Source: Streptomyces sp. NRRL S-455
Lineage (GTDB): Bacteria; Actinomycetota; Actinomycetes; Streptomycetales; Streptomycetaceae
Reading direction: 5' to 3'
Length of the DNA stretch: 64,000 nucleotides
Assembly: GCF_000717875.1 (NCBI RefSeq)
Contig: NZ_JOCT01000011.1
Coordinates: forward strand, 372,001-436,000
Below are positions 57,280 through 64,000 of this stretch, piece after piece; the stretch's first letter is position 1, and each line of letters begins with the position of its first letter. Both the position numbers and the translations under genes were made by a program. Under the pieces are notes generated by a model. The model was given only the letters and a program-made list of their open reading frames with translations. It was not told the origin of the DNA and did not search any database.

Positions 57280-58980
57280 ATGACGGCATCTATACAGGTC
57301 AGGGGCACTGCGCCTTCGACTCACTCACACGTACCTGTGACCACTCAACTCAGGGGCGTGTCCTGCCTCCGCCTCAGCGTGCTGACTGACGAAACCACCA
57401 GCCCTGAGCGTCAGCGGGCAGCCAACCAGGGCGCTGCAATGGCGTTGGGAATTGACCTTGCCGACCGGGAAGCCGTTGATCTAGGCGTCAGCGCAAGCAA
57501 GACCACGCCTTTTGAGCGCCCGGAGCTGGGGGCGTGGCTCCGGCGCCCGGATGACTTCGACGCGCTGTGCTTCTGGCGATTCGACCGTGCCATTCGGTCC
57601 ATGGATGACATGCATGAGCTTGCGAAGTGGGCACGCGATCACCGGAAGATGGTGGTCTTCGCGGAAGGTCCGGGCGGTCGCCTGGTGCTCGACTTCCGTA
57701 ACCCGTTGGACCCCATGGCACAGCTCATGGTCACCTTGTTTGCCTTCGCGGCTCAGATGGAAGCTCAGGCAATCCGTGAACGCGTCACCAGCGCACAGGC
57801 AGCAATGCGCGTCATGCCCCTTCGCTGGCGTGGGTCCCGTCCGCCGTACGGCTACATGCCCGCTCCGCTCGAAGGTGGCGGCTGGACTCTCGTGCAGGAC
57901 CCAGAAGCCGTTGCCGTTCTGGAACGCATCATCAAAGAATTGATGGGAGACCCCAGCAAGGGCGTAGCTGGAAAGAGCCTTGCCGCTATCGCACGGGGGC
58001 TGAACGCAGATGGCATTCCTTCGTCCCGTGACCACTGGAGTCTCAAGAAGGGACGCAAGACCGGCGGGAAGACCGGTGGCCTTGCCGGGGAAACCGTGGT
58101 CCGTGAGCGCTTCGCATGGCGGCATGGAGCCATTAAGCATCTTCTGACTTCGGAACGCCTCTTGGGGTGGAAGGTCACCGACGACAAGCCGGTACGCGAC
58201 AGCGAAGGCGCGCCGGTCATGGCTACCGCTGAGCCAATCCTCACCCGCGAGGAATTCGACGCCATCGGGGCAAAGCTCGCTGAGCGTTCCGTGGACAACA
58301 AGAAGCCCGACCGTGAGGACACCGTTGCACTACTGCTCCGGGTAATTCACTGCGGAACGTGCGGGCACCGTATGTACCTACACCAGCCATCCGAAACCAG
58401 TAAGAGCACAAGCAGGACTCACACCTACAAGTGTGGGGCAAACGTCCGGGGCCACAAGTGCGAGTCACCCGCAATCATCAAACGGGAGTGGGCAGACGAG
58501 TACGCGGAGCGCGAATTTTTGCGAATGGTCGGAGCACTGGAAGTCACACACACCCGCACCATTCCCGGTTACGACCCTGCACCTGAGATTGCCGCGACAC
58601 TCGCTGAGTACGTCGACCACCAAGCGCAGCAAGGACGCCAGAAGTCGAGTGCAGCATCGGCAGCGTGGCAGAGGCGCGCGGATTCTCTTGACGCACGGCT
58701 GGCTGAGCTTGAGACGCGGGAAAAGGTTGAGCCCCGGACAGAGGTAGTGGGCACAGGTAGGACGTACGCGGACTTGTGGACGGCAGCCGACACAGCCGGA
58801 AAACGAAAGATGCTGCAAGGCGCTAGGGCACATCTGACCGTGCGCCGTGGAACGCGTGGCGGCTGGCGAACCCTTGACGAACGGCGCGTCGACTTCGAAG
58901 TCAGGCACCCGTTCTTCGAAGGGGCAGCCGACGCATTGGCAGCCGTAGCGGCTGAGATCGAAAACGCGGACCGAATCTAA
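57280..58980 (+). CDS. Large serine integrase
   Basis: A 566-aa site-specific recombinase of the large serine family. The catalytic domain (about 25-170) has the nucleophile S33 in CLRLSVLTDE, with RFDRAIRSMDDM and the AQMEAQAIRERV helix. A recombinase domain (about 180-310), a zinc ribbon (C358, C361 in HCGTCGHRM, then CGAN and CESP) and a coiled coil (about 440-475) follow. GGGAG precedes the ATG. It begins 42 bp inside the junction and reads inward, as expected next to attP. It would have catalysed the insertion into comEC; excision would need a directionality factor, none of which is recognised. Confidence 0.93.
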   Translation: MTASIQVRGTAPSTHSHVPVTTQLRGVSCLRLSVLTDETTSPERQRAANQGAAMALGIDLADREAVDLGVSASKTTPFERPELGAWLRRPDDFDALCFWRFDRAIRSMDDMHELAKWARDHRKMVVFAEGPGGRLVLDFRNPLDPMAQLMVTLFAFAAQMEAQAIRERVTSAQAAMRVMPLRWRGSRPPYGYMPAPLEGGGWTLVQDPEAVAVLERIIKELMGDPSKGVAGKSLAAIARGLNADGIPSSRDHWSLKKGRKTGGKTGGLAGETVVRERFAWRHGAIKHLLTSERLLGWKVTDDKPVRDSEGAPVMATAEPILTREEFDAIGAKLAERSVDNKKPDREDTVALLLRVIHCGTCGHRMYLHQPSETSKSTSRTHTYKCGANVRGHKCESPAIIKREWADEYAEREFLRMVGALEVTHTRTIPGYDPAPEIAATLAEYVDHQAQQGRQKSSAASAAWQRRADSLDARLAELETREKVEPRTEVVGTGRTYADLWTAADTAGKRKMLQGARAHLTVRRGTRGGWRTLDERRVDFEVRHPFFEGAADALAAVAAEIENADRI

Positions 58981-59058
58981 CCAAGGCGAATGGCACCGGT
59001 CCGGCGGAACTTTGGCGAGTGACAGCCGGACCGGTGTCCCTAAAGGGAAGGCACCATC

Positions 59059-59268
59059 ATGTCACGTGCAGCACGGGAAGCGGCACAGGAAGCCGAAGAG
59101 GCAGCCTGGTTTCGTCAGGTCGAGTGGCAGCGCATAGAGCGCACGCTCAACGGCCTGTACGCCCGTCAGTTGGCCGAAGGTGGTTCGGTCCTGCTCCGTC
59201 AGCGCATCAAGCGCCTGGAAGCCCTCTTGGCGACTCTGCAAGGGCACCCGGGAGCACTTGCCGGGTAA
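59059..59268 (+). CDS. Small helical protein downstream of the integrase
   Basis: A 69-aa all-helical, Ala/Arg/Glu-rich protein (AAQEAEEAAWFRQVEWQRIE). GGGAAGG precedes the ATG, and a strong terminator follows. Its position could fit a recombination directionality factor or regulator, but no motif supports either. Of unknown function. Confidence 0.65.
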   Translation: MSRAAREAAQEAEEAAWFRQVEWQRIERTLNGLYARQLAEGGSVLLRQRIKRLEALLATLQGHPGALAG

Positions 59269-59310
59269 CGCCCCAGTGGAGCCCTGAGCGCCCGTCTGAG
59301 CGCCTTCTAG

Positions 59311-59347
59311 CCCCCGCCTGACCCCCGTGGGTCCGGCGGGGGTTTTT
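59311..59347 (+). terminator. Intrinsic terminator after the integrase operon
   Basis: An 8-bp outer stem (59311-59318 with 59335-59342) and inner GACCC/GGGTC pairing are followed by five T residues. A classical Rho-independent terminator. Confidence 0.9.
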
Positions 59348-59811
59348 CATGCCCTGTGAGCCTCACTGAGGGGCTTTCAGGGCTTCGGGCTGCCCCGGCT
59401 ACCGGCGGCAGACAGTCAGGGGCTCACGTGACCGCTCAGAGCCTTGAGGGGGACAGCGGGAAACGGAGTGAAAACCGCCCTGATGTAGAAAGGTTTCTGA
59501 CACACCGTCAGGACACCCTATCTGGCCTGCATAAATGTAGGAAGTGTAGTTTATGTAGTCATCTCAATTTGGCTCTAGGGGTTCCTAGCAATACAGCGAC
59601 CCCCACCCCGAACAGCACTTCCTACACACCCCCTTCGTAACGGCTCGATAACGGAGTGTCGGGAGTTCCAAAAACGCGTCCTTCTCGGTGGCCGCTCGGC
59701 ATTCGACTCACTAGATCCAGGGTGTAGGGGCAGTGATGCCCTTCCTGCGGACCGCACCCTTTCTGAGGTCTGCCCACATACGCCCGTGCGGGGGCTTCTA
59801 ATCCGTACACG
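59348..59811. other. Non-coding, A+T-richer stretch with inverted repeats
   Basis: No gene is supported here. TGTAGGAAGTG (59536-59546) and CACTTCCTACA (59616-59626) are an 11-bp inverted pair around a CTAGG-GGTT-CCTAG hairpin (59575-59588), with nearly the same centre. ATGTAG recurs three times nearby. Possibly a regulatory or replication region. Confidence 0.55.
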
Positions 59812-59887
59812 CTAGAGGCCCGTTCCGGGTTGACTCGCATGACTGGCAGGGGTGCCCATCATGCTGAGCCTCGGAACGGGCCTTTAG
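59812..59887 (+). repeat. Long nested hairpin upstream of the first HNH-like gene
   Basis: CTAGAGGCCCGTTCCG (59812-59827) pairs with CGGAACGGGCCTTTAG (59872-59887) with one mismatch. Inside, GCATGA/TCATGC and GGCA/TGCC around GGGG form a second stem (59837-59864). The RNA would be one extended structure. Confidence 0.8.
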
Positions 59888-59922
59888 TCGTTTCTGCACC
59901 CCAGCGAAAGCGACCCTTTCCC

Positions 59923-60396
59923 ATGACTTCTATCGCGTCCGAGTACCGGGCAGCTCACAGGCGGATTGACGAGATACGGCTACCGGCCAAGTATCACAAT
60001 TGTGCCTGGTGTCTCCTGACCGCTGATCAGTGGGCGTACCTGCACAACGATCCGAATGAGCGCAACGAAGAGGGCTTCGTGTGGTCTGAGAACAGCCGGT
60101 CGTATGTGGCTCTCTGCCGCTCTTGTCATCGCAAGTTTGATCAGGCTTACCGGCGCGTCGGGGGTGAGGGACTGGCCGAAGCCATTGCCCCGCTCATCAA
60201 GGCCGCGTATGCCGCTGTGAGCCCAGAACGCCGCGCCATTGAGGCTCAGGCCCGGAAAGCCAGCACGAAGGCCGCATACGCCTTTCTAGACGCTCAGGAC
60301 AAGGGTCTAGGCAATCGTTACGGCAGACCGCCGATCAGCGCTGAGCGCGAAACTCATGCCCGCCTGGTGCGCGCCTACGCGGCTGGTGGTCGCTGA
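59923..60396 (+). CDS. Phage zinc-finger HNH-like protein
   Basis: A 157-aa protein with a CAWC pair near residue 28 and LCRSCHRKFDQAY near 70, the zinc-binding frame and final His of HNH nucleases. The central D/H pair is less canonical than in the second HNH gene, so activity is uncertain. A basic helical tail follows (to 157). HNH proteins near phage head genes often act with terminase in packaging. Start ATG 59923 lacks a ribosome site, and the preceding hairpin may affect translation. Confidence 0.7.
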   Translation: MTSIASEYRAAHRRIDEIRLPAKYHNCAWCLLTADQWAYLHNDPNERNEEGFVWSENSRSYVALCRSCHRKFDQAYRRVGGEGLAEAIAPLIKAAYAAVSPERRAIEAQARKASTKAAYAFLDAQDKGLGNRYGRPPISAERETHARLVRAYAAGGR

Positions 60397-60406
60397 ACTA
60401 ACCACC

Positions 60407-60420
60407 TCCGAAATTTCGGA
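60407..60420. repeat. 14-bp perfect palindrome
   Basis: TCCGAAATTTCGGA is identical on both strands and lies 10 bp after the HNH-like stop. It could be an operator. Confidence 0.6.
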
Positions 60421-60434
60421 AGTGATCAAAGGCT

Positions 60435-60453
60435 CCGCTGACATTCTCAGCGG
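60435..60453 (+). terminator. Hairpin after the first HNH-like gene
   Basis: CCGCTGA and TCAGCGG (60435-60441, 60447-60453) form a perfect 7-bp stem with a 5-nt loop. Confidence 0.5.
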
Positions 60454-60556
60454 TTAGGGCTATGGCCCACTCCTAGAAGCGGGATTGGTTACCCCGCATG
60501 TCCCCGCCCCCGGGTCGCTCAGGTGCGATACCTGCCGGGGGTGGGCTCACATTCTT

Positions 60557-60603
60557 CCCCGCCGCTCCCGGGTTCCGTGTCCTGGTCCGGTTGAGCGGCG
60601 GGG
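60557..60603 (+). repeat. Long hairpin upstream of the scaffold gene pair
   Basis: CCCCGCCGCTC (60557-60567) and GAGCGGCGGGG (60593-60603) form a perfect 11-bp stem with a 25-nt loop, ending 23 nt before the next ATG. Confidence 0.75.
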
Positions 60604-60626
60604 ATTCCACGAAAAGGACACAGGAT

Positions 60627-60884
60627 ATGAAGTCTCTTCTTGCGCAGCTTGCAGATGACCAATTTGCCGCTTGCCAAATGGTTGCAGCGCTGGGACGGGA
60701 TAAGTCGGCTACCCCGCTGCCTGTTTCTGCGCTGGCACAGCTCCTATTCCTTGACGAAGCGGAGTTGCATGAGCTGTTCGGCTCTCACATGACCGCTTCT
60801 CAGGCTGTCACGTACGTGCGCACGGGTCCAGCCGCGCACCTTCTCACGTTCATCCATGACGAAGGGGTGAGCGCGAATGGCTGA
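60627..60884 (+). CDS. Small phage protein of unknown function
   Basis: An 85-aa helical protein (LLAQLADDQFAACQMVAALG). No domain is recognised. A ribosome site (AAAAGGA) precedes ATG 60627. Its end overlaps the start of the scaffold-like gene by eight bases, so the two are translated together and probably act in head assembly or its regulation. Confidence 0.7.
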   Translation: MKSLLAQLADDQFAACQMVAALGRDKSATPLPVSALAQLLFLDEAELHELFGSHMTASQAVTYVRTGPAAHLLTFIHDEGVSANG

Positions 60885-61335
60885 GCCCACGACGGAAACG
60901 CCTAGCGCCACTGAGCAGAATTCCCCAATTTCCGAGCCGGCTCCGGGTGATCAGAATTCCACTTCGGAGAATTCCAGCGCGAACCGTGAGGCAGCGAAGT
61001 ACCGCACAAAGCTGCGGGAAGCCGAAGGCAAGCTAGAGGCTGCCGAAGCTCGAATCACGGCGCTACTGCGCAAGGAGATTGAGGCGCACGCCGGGAAGTC
61101 GCTAGCCGTTGGCGCTGATCTCTTCACGCTGGGCGAAGTGGCCGTGACTGACCTTCTGGATTCCGAAGGCAACCCCGACACGGAAACCATTGACGCTGCC
61201 GTTGAGGTACTTCTCAAGACGCGCCCTGGTCTCGGAAATCCTAATCGCCCGTGGGGTGATGTGGGTGGGGGTCACCGCGAAGTAGCGGAACGCGCCCCAA
61301 CGATGCATGACGCGCTTCGGTACAAGGGGCGCTGA
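60877..61335 (+). CDS. Probable phage scaffolding protein
   Basis: A 152-aa acidic protein: a Ser/Thr/Pro/Glu-rich disordered N-terminus (1-30), a coiled coil (about 33-67, YRTKLREAEGKLEAAEARI) and a C-terminal part with DALRYKGR. Size, coiled coil and place right before the capsid gene are those of phage scaffolds, which guide capsid assembly and then leave. It overlaps the upstream small gene and is followed by a terminator, so it is expressed apart from the capsid gene or by read-through. Confidence 0.75.
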   Translation: MAEPTTETPSATEQNSPISEPAPGDQNSTSENSSANREAAKYRTKLREAEGKLEAAEARITALLRKEIEAHAGKSLAVGADLFTLGEVAVTDLLDSEGNPDTETIDAAVEVLLKTRPGLGNPNRPWGDVGGGHREVAERAPTMHDALRYKGR

Positions 61336-61339
61336 CAAG

Positions 61340-61367
61340 GGTCCGGGACTGTGCATAGTCCCGGACC
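61340..61367 (+). terminator. Intrinsic terminator after the scaffold gene
   Basis: An 11-bp perfect stem (61340-61350 with 61357-61367) and 6-nt loop, followed by TTCTT. Confidence 0.85.
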
Positions 61368-61389
61368 TTCTTACACAACTGCATATCGA

Positions 61390-61407
61390 CCTACGGATTT
61401 CCGTAGG
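61390..61407. repeat. Dyad upstream of the capsid gene
   Basis: CCTACGGA and TCCGTAGG arms surround TT. The right arm begins TCCGTAGGTGCC (61400-61411), repeated exactly at 62609-62620 before the second HNH gene. A candidate shared regulatory site. Confidence 0.6.
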
Positions 61408-61456
61408 TGCCTTCTGAGAATCCGCTAGTGCCCCAGGTGGGCGGCGGATTTCTCGC

Positions 61457-61546
61457 TGTTTGGGCCAGGTGCCCGCTTTCCCGTGCTGCCAGGTGCAGCG
61501 GGCTTCCTTTCACGCGCTGGCCATTAGCCGCGCCCATGCCCAAACA
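61457..61546 (+). repeat. Nested hairpins in the capsid gene leader
   Basis: TGTTTGGGC (61457-61465) pairs with GCCCAAACA (61538-61546), and GCCCGCT (61471-61477) with AGCGGGC (61497-61503) inside. The outer stem ends 14 nt before the capsid start. Confidence 0.6.
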
Positions 61547-61560
61547 CAAGGACTTTCGCA

Positions 61561-62397
61561 ATGACCATGCTTACCCCTGTCAACGGTGCCGTTCTACCCC
61601 CGGAGTACGGGGAGATTGTCACGAAGCCCGTTGAGGCTCTATCCGTCGCCTACCTGACCGGTACGAAGGTCACCACTCAGGCGCATGACTACCGCATTCC
61701 GATTCTCGCGTCTGACGTGACCGTTGGCGCTGTGGTTGAGGGTGCGGAGATCACTCCTTCCGACGCTGACTTTGATGAGCTGGTGGTTACCCCGGCGAAG
61801 TTCGCTGGCCTGACGATCGTCAGCCGTGAGCTTGCCGACGACAGCAACCCATCTGCGACTGACCAGATTGGGCGGAGCATCGCGCGGCAGATCTCCAAGA
61901 GCGTGGATAACGCGCTATTCAATGCGCTGGCTTCGCCCAACCCCGCTGGCTTTGCTTCGCTGGCCGGTATTTCCACGGTCGGGGCTCCGGTGACGTACAC
62001 CAACCTTGACCCGTTCGAAGAGGCCGTTTCGCTCAGCGAGGCTGCCGGGGGCCGGATCACGTCTTGGGTTACCGGCGCTGCCACTGCCCTTGAGATTGCG
62101 AAGCTCAAGGATGCGACCGGTTCCAACAAGGCGCTTCTAAACCCGGACCTGACCGCTGATGGTCGGCGTACCATTCTTGGCCGCCCGATCATCGTCAGCC
62201 CGCACGTTCCGGCGGATGTGGTCTACGGAATCAGCAAGGACGATTTCCTTGTGGTCACCCGTGAGGACACGCGCCTTGACGTTGACCGTTCGGCTTACTT
62301 CTCGTCTGACCGTGTGGGCGTGCGAGGCACCATGCGGGTTGCTTTCGGCATGCCTGTTGCTGGTGCTCACGTCCGCATCACGAATGCTTCGTCGTAA
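61561..62397 (+). CDS. HK97-fold major capsid protein
   Basis: A 278-aa phage major capsid protein. The segments VEALSVAYLTGTKVTT, IPILASDVTVGAVVEGAEI, FDELVVTPAKFAGLTIVSRE and SVDNALFNA match the shell-forming part of the HK97 coat family. There is no N-terminal delta domain, and a separate scaffold gene precedes it. No prohead protease is adjacent. Start ATG 61561. The protein can in principle form a shell, but DNA entry needs a portal and terminase, which are not seen here. Confidence 0.87.
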   Translation: MTMLTPVNGAVLPPEYGEIVTKPVEALSVAYLTGTKVTTQAHDYRIPILASDVTVGAVVEGAEITPSDADFDELVVTPAKFAGLTIVSRELADDSNPSATDQIGRSIARQISKSVDNALFNALASPNPAGFASLAGISTVGAPVTYTNLDPFEEAVSLSEAAGGRITSWVTGAATALEIAKLKDATGSNKALLNPDLTADGRRTILGRPIIVSPHVPADVVYGISKDDFLVVTREDTRLDVDRSAYFSSDRVGVRGTMRVAFGMPVAGAHVRITNASS

Positions 62398-62415
62398 TGG
62401 CGTAGCCACCTGATC

Positions 62416-62470
62416 TAGCCCGGTCTCTCCTTTCCCCGCTGGGGTTCGTGTCGGAGGAGAGACCGGGCTA
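62416..62470 (+). terminator. Long hairpin after the capsid gene
   Basis: A perfect 15-bp stem (62416-62430 with 62456-62470) with an inner CCCC/GGGG pairing lies 18 nt past the capsid stop, then TTCCTG. A likely strong terminator. Confidence 0.8.
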
Positions 62471-62624
62471 TTCCTGTATCCATGGCCGTTCGCTCCTGCA
62501 AGATCACACCCCGAGCCGGCGAAAATGGCCACATTCTCTGACCTGCCCTTATCTCGCACAGCGACGTTGCTACCCCCTGTGCTGGTGCTAACCCACCACA
62601 TCCGGAAATCCGTAGGTGCCCCCT

Positions 62625-63068
62625 ATGCCATATCGCCCCCGGCGTCCCTGCCCTGTCGTACCCAACTGCCCTAACTCCATAGGCGGCAAGGAACGGGCCT
62701 GCCCCGATCATGTGCACATGCTGACTGCCCGACGCGCTGAGAAGGGGACCAGCGCATACGGGAAGGATTGGCCGCGCAAGCGTGAGTCATTCCTTTACAC
62801 GAATGCATGGTGTGTGTTGTGTGGTCAGCCTTCGAAGGTTGCCGACCATTACCCGCTGAGCCGCAAGGAGTTGGTTAAGCGTGGCGTCACTGATCCGAAC
62901 GCGCATGAGCACCTAAGAGCCCTTTGTGTGCGCTGCCATAACCGTGAGACCGGCCGTAACCAGGCTGGTGGTGTAGTCGCTGAGAGGCGGAGACAGTCAC
63001 AGGCTCAGCGTGAATGGCAGCACTGGACAGAGAAGCGCGACGCTGAGGCCGAAGAGCCGCCGTTCTGA
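62625..63068 (+). CDS. Phage HNH endonuclease
   Basis: A 147-aa HNH nuclease. The core has CVLCGQPSKVADHYPLSR, with the DH catalytic pair, and LRALCVRCHNRETG, with the final zinc cysteines and histidine. A Cys-rich N-terminus (CPVVPNCPNS, RACPDH) may bind another zinc. Small HNH proteins beside phage head genes often help terminase cut or package DNA. ATG 62625 is preferred; a GTG at 62616 is also in frame. Confidence 0.85.
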   Translation: MPYRPRRPCPVVPNCPNSIGGKERACPDHVHMLTARRAEKGTSAYGKDWPRKRESFLYTNAWCVLCGQPSKVADHYPLSRKELVKRGVTDPNAHEHLRALCVRCHNRETGRNQAGGVVAERRRQSQAQREWQHWTEKRDAEAEEPPF

Positions 63069-63143
63069 TGCCTGCCCCTGGGGGGTGACCCCCTCCGGGC
63101 CTGACAGAAGCGCGGCAGGGAGGCAAAAAGTTGGCGCCGCAGC

Positions 63144-63902
63144 TTAAGGCGTTTGCGCGGTGTCGTTATCAGCGTCAGGAACTGCCCTAGACGCGTGCTC
63201 GCTGGCCTCGTCCATCTGTAGTTCAAGCTCATAGATTCGCGAAGTCACAATTCCCGACACTATGGCCTGGACGAGAATGGCGTTAGCATCCCGCAACGCA
63301 CGTAGGCCGTTGTCGTACAGAATTGCGGATGCTATGAGGCCAAAAAGGAACCATGGCGACCACGTCACAGCCGACACAATCCAGAGGCTGGCTGAAAATA
63401 AGGCCATGTTGAAGCGGAATTCAGCTTCCGAGTCGAGCCGATCATTTTCCAGGTAGACGTCTGCGTGACTCGCGGTCAGGCGCATACGGACTTCTGGAAA
63501 CTCTCCCATGATTGCCCTGGCTAATACGCTGACGGTTTCAACGTCGTCGTGCAACCCGCGCTCTTGTAGCGCTGTCATCGAGAATCTGGCTAGCTGCTTG
63601 AATTCCCCTGGCGTAACAGGCATAAATATCGAACGTCTGAAAAGGGCACCAATAAAGACAGCTTGCCCGGTCGTTAGCTTCAAAATGTCACCCAGGAGAT
63701 AAAGAGCGAAAGCAACGACCGCAGTTACAATGGGCTTCCCTGCTAGCTCTCCGAGCGAATATACGCGGCGCAAAACTCCATGCGCTTCGCCAGGCGAAGG
63801 TATTTCACCTCCGATTGCCAGCCAAATCTGAAACGCCAGCAACGCACCGACAGCGAACGGCGTGCGGAAATGGCGAAGCCCTGGAAGCAGACTTGTAAGC
63901 AT
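63144..63902 (-). CDS. Phage-borne membrane protein of unknown function
   Basis: A 252-aa membrane protein encoded opposite to all other element genes seen. Hydrophobic segments are at about 12-32, 55-76 and 165-200, with a soluble middle (about 90-160) and an acidic C-terminal tail. It resembles no family I can name. A lone reverse-oriented membrane gene in a prophage is a typical cargo gene expressed in the lysogen, with roles such as superinfection exclusion. That is inference. The G+C content is lower than in its neighbours. Confidence 0.7.
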   Translation of the reverse strand: MLTSLLPGLRHFRTPFAVGALLAFQIWLAIGGEIPSPGEAHGVLRRVYSLGELAGKPIVTAVVAFALYLLGDILKLTTGQAVFIGALFRRSIFMPVTPGEFKQLARFSMTALQERGLHDDVETVSVLARAIMGEFPEVRMRLTASHADVYLENDRLDSEAEFRFNMALFSASLWIVSAVTWSPWFLFGLIASAILYDNGLRALRDANAILVQAIVSGIVTSRIYELELQMDEASEHASRAVPDADNDTAQTP

Positions 63903-63944
63903 GGTCCGAGGATTCCCTTCGTGAATGCGCCCTGTACGCGAGCC

Positions 63945-63986
63945 AGCCCCTTACTCGCTGCCTTTCCTGGCGGCTAGTGAGGGGCT
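63945..63986. repeat. Hairpin near the window end
   Basis: AGCCCCTTACT (63945-63955) and AGTGAGGGGCT (63976-63986) pair with one mismatch around a 20-nt loop, in the style of the other element hairpins. Confidence 0.6.
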
Positions 63987-64000
63987 CTTCGTGGTTCTAG

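Larger units (their letters stand above)
57240..64000 (+). mobile_element. Left part of a serine-integrase phage-like element
   Basis: From the comEC junction to the window end the DNA has lower G+C, different codon use and phage genes: integrase, a small helical protein, two HNH-type proteins, a small protein, a scaffold-like protein, major capsid and a reverse membrane protein. The right end is outside the window. No portal, terminase, protease or tail gene is seen in this portion. Confidence 0.85.

Noticed and set aside
57104..57280. Insertion at a tRNA gene
   Set aside because: No tRNA is present at the junction; the flanking host sequence is the comEC 3' end.
59812..59887. tRNA gene
   Set aside because: The fold is one long hairpin, without a cloverleaf, T-loop or CCA-end pattern.
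61407..61634. 75-codon frame overlapping the capsid start
   Set aside because: It runs through the leader hairpins, overlaps the capsid gene in another frame and shows no protein-like features.
61561..62397. Encapsulin nanocompartment instead of a phage capsid
   Set aside because: The gene follows a scaffold-like protein within an integrase element and no cargo enzyme lies beside it.

Overview
The window is high-GC actinobacterial chromosome and almost certainly Streptomyces. The base composition fits, and the gene order (leuA with an attenuator peptide, era, ybeY, phoH, rsmE, dnaJ, hrcA with a CIRCE site, hemW, lepA, rpsT, holA, comEC) is the conserved Streptomyces core arrangement. About 57.2 kb is host chromosome. 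The last 6.8 kb or so is the left end of an integrated phage-like element that runs off the right edge.

Region by region. 1-4.3 kb: two oligopeptide-type ABC ATPases, a DapA/NanA-family aldolase and a secreted sialidase, readable as a sialic-acid scavenging locus. 4.3-8.5 kb: an MMPL exporter with a two-component system and a 16-bp palindrome upstream. 8.5-14.8 kb: a TerB-like protein, leuA with its leader peptide, an M4 protease with an emfourin-like inhibitor gene, a GH1 glycosidase and a small regulatory ATPase. 14.8-20.2 kb: the era / degenerate cytidine-deaminase / YjbR / CorC / ybeY / phoH group. 20.3-25.2 kb: a PfkB kinase, a glucarate-dehydratase-like enzyme with a divergent IclR regulator, and an MFS protein. 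25.2-37.5 kb: purine deaminase, RNase Z, HIT, tricorn protease, rsmE, a nitronate-monooxygenase-like enzyme, dnaJ-hrcA, an MBL-fold protein and DUF3097. 37.6-45.2 kb: hemW, a SpoIIE-type phosphatase and, divergently, a large soluble hybrid kinase with six tandem HAMP-type repeats.

45.3-48.2 kb holds the most unusual host locus. A small two-helix membrane protein and a divergent membrane-anchored NACHT ATPase share a short Gly/Asn-rich repeat, twice at the C-terminus of the small protein and once at the extreme N-terminus of the NACHT protein. Motif sharing between a small protein and a neighbouring NLR-type ATPase is the hallmark of amyloid-templated signalling pairs, so this is a candidate immune or cell-death module. 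48.3-57.1 kb returns to core genes: acyl-CoA ligase, lepA, rpsT, holA, YceI and arylamine N-acetyltransferase.

From about 57.24 kb a serine-integrase element interrupts the 3' end of comEC, leaving only a C-terminal stub of about 45 codons. The visible part encodes the integrase, small proteins, two HNH-type zinc proteins, a scaffold-like protein, an HK97-type major capsid protein and a reverse-oriented membrane protein. No portal, terminase, protease or tail gene is visible before the window ends. Long hairpins separate nearly every gene. It may be a prophage with unusual order or a capsid-encoding satellite; the missing right end would decide.
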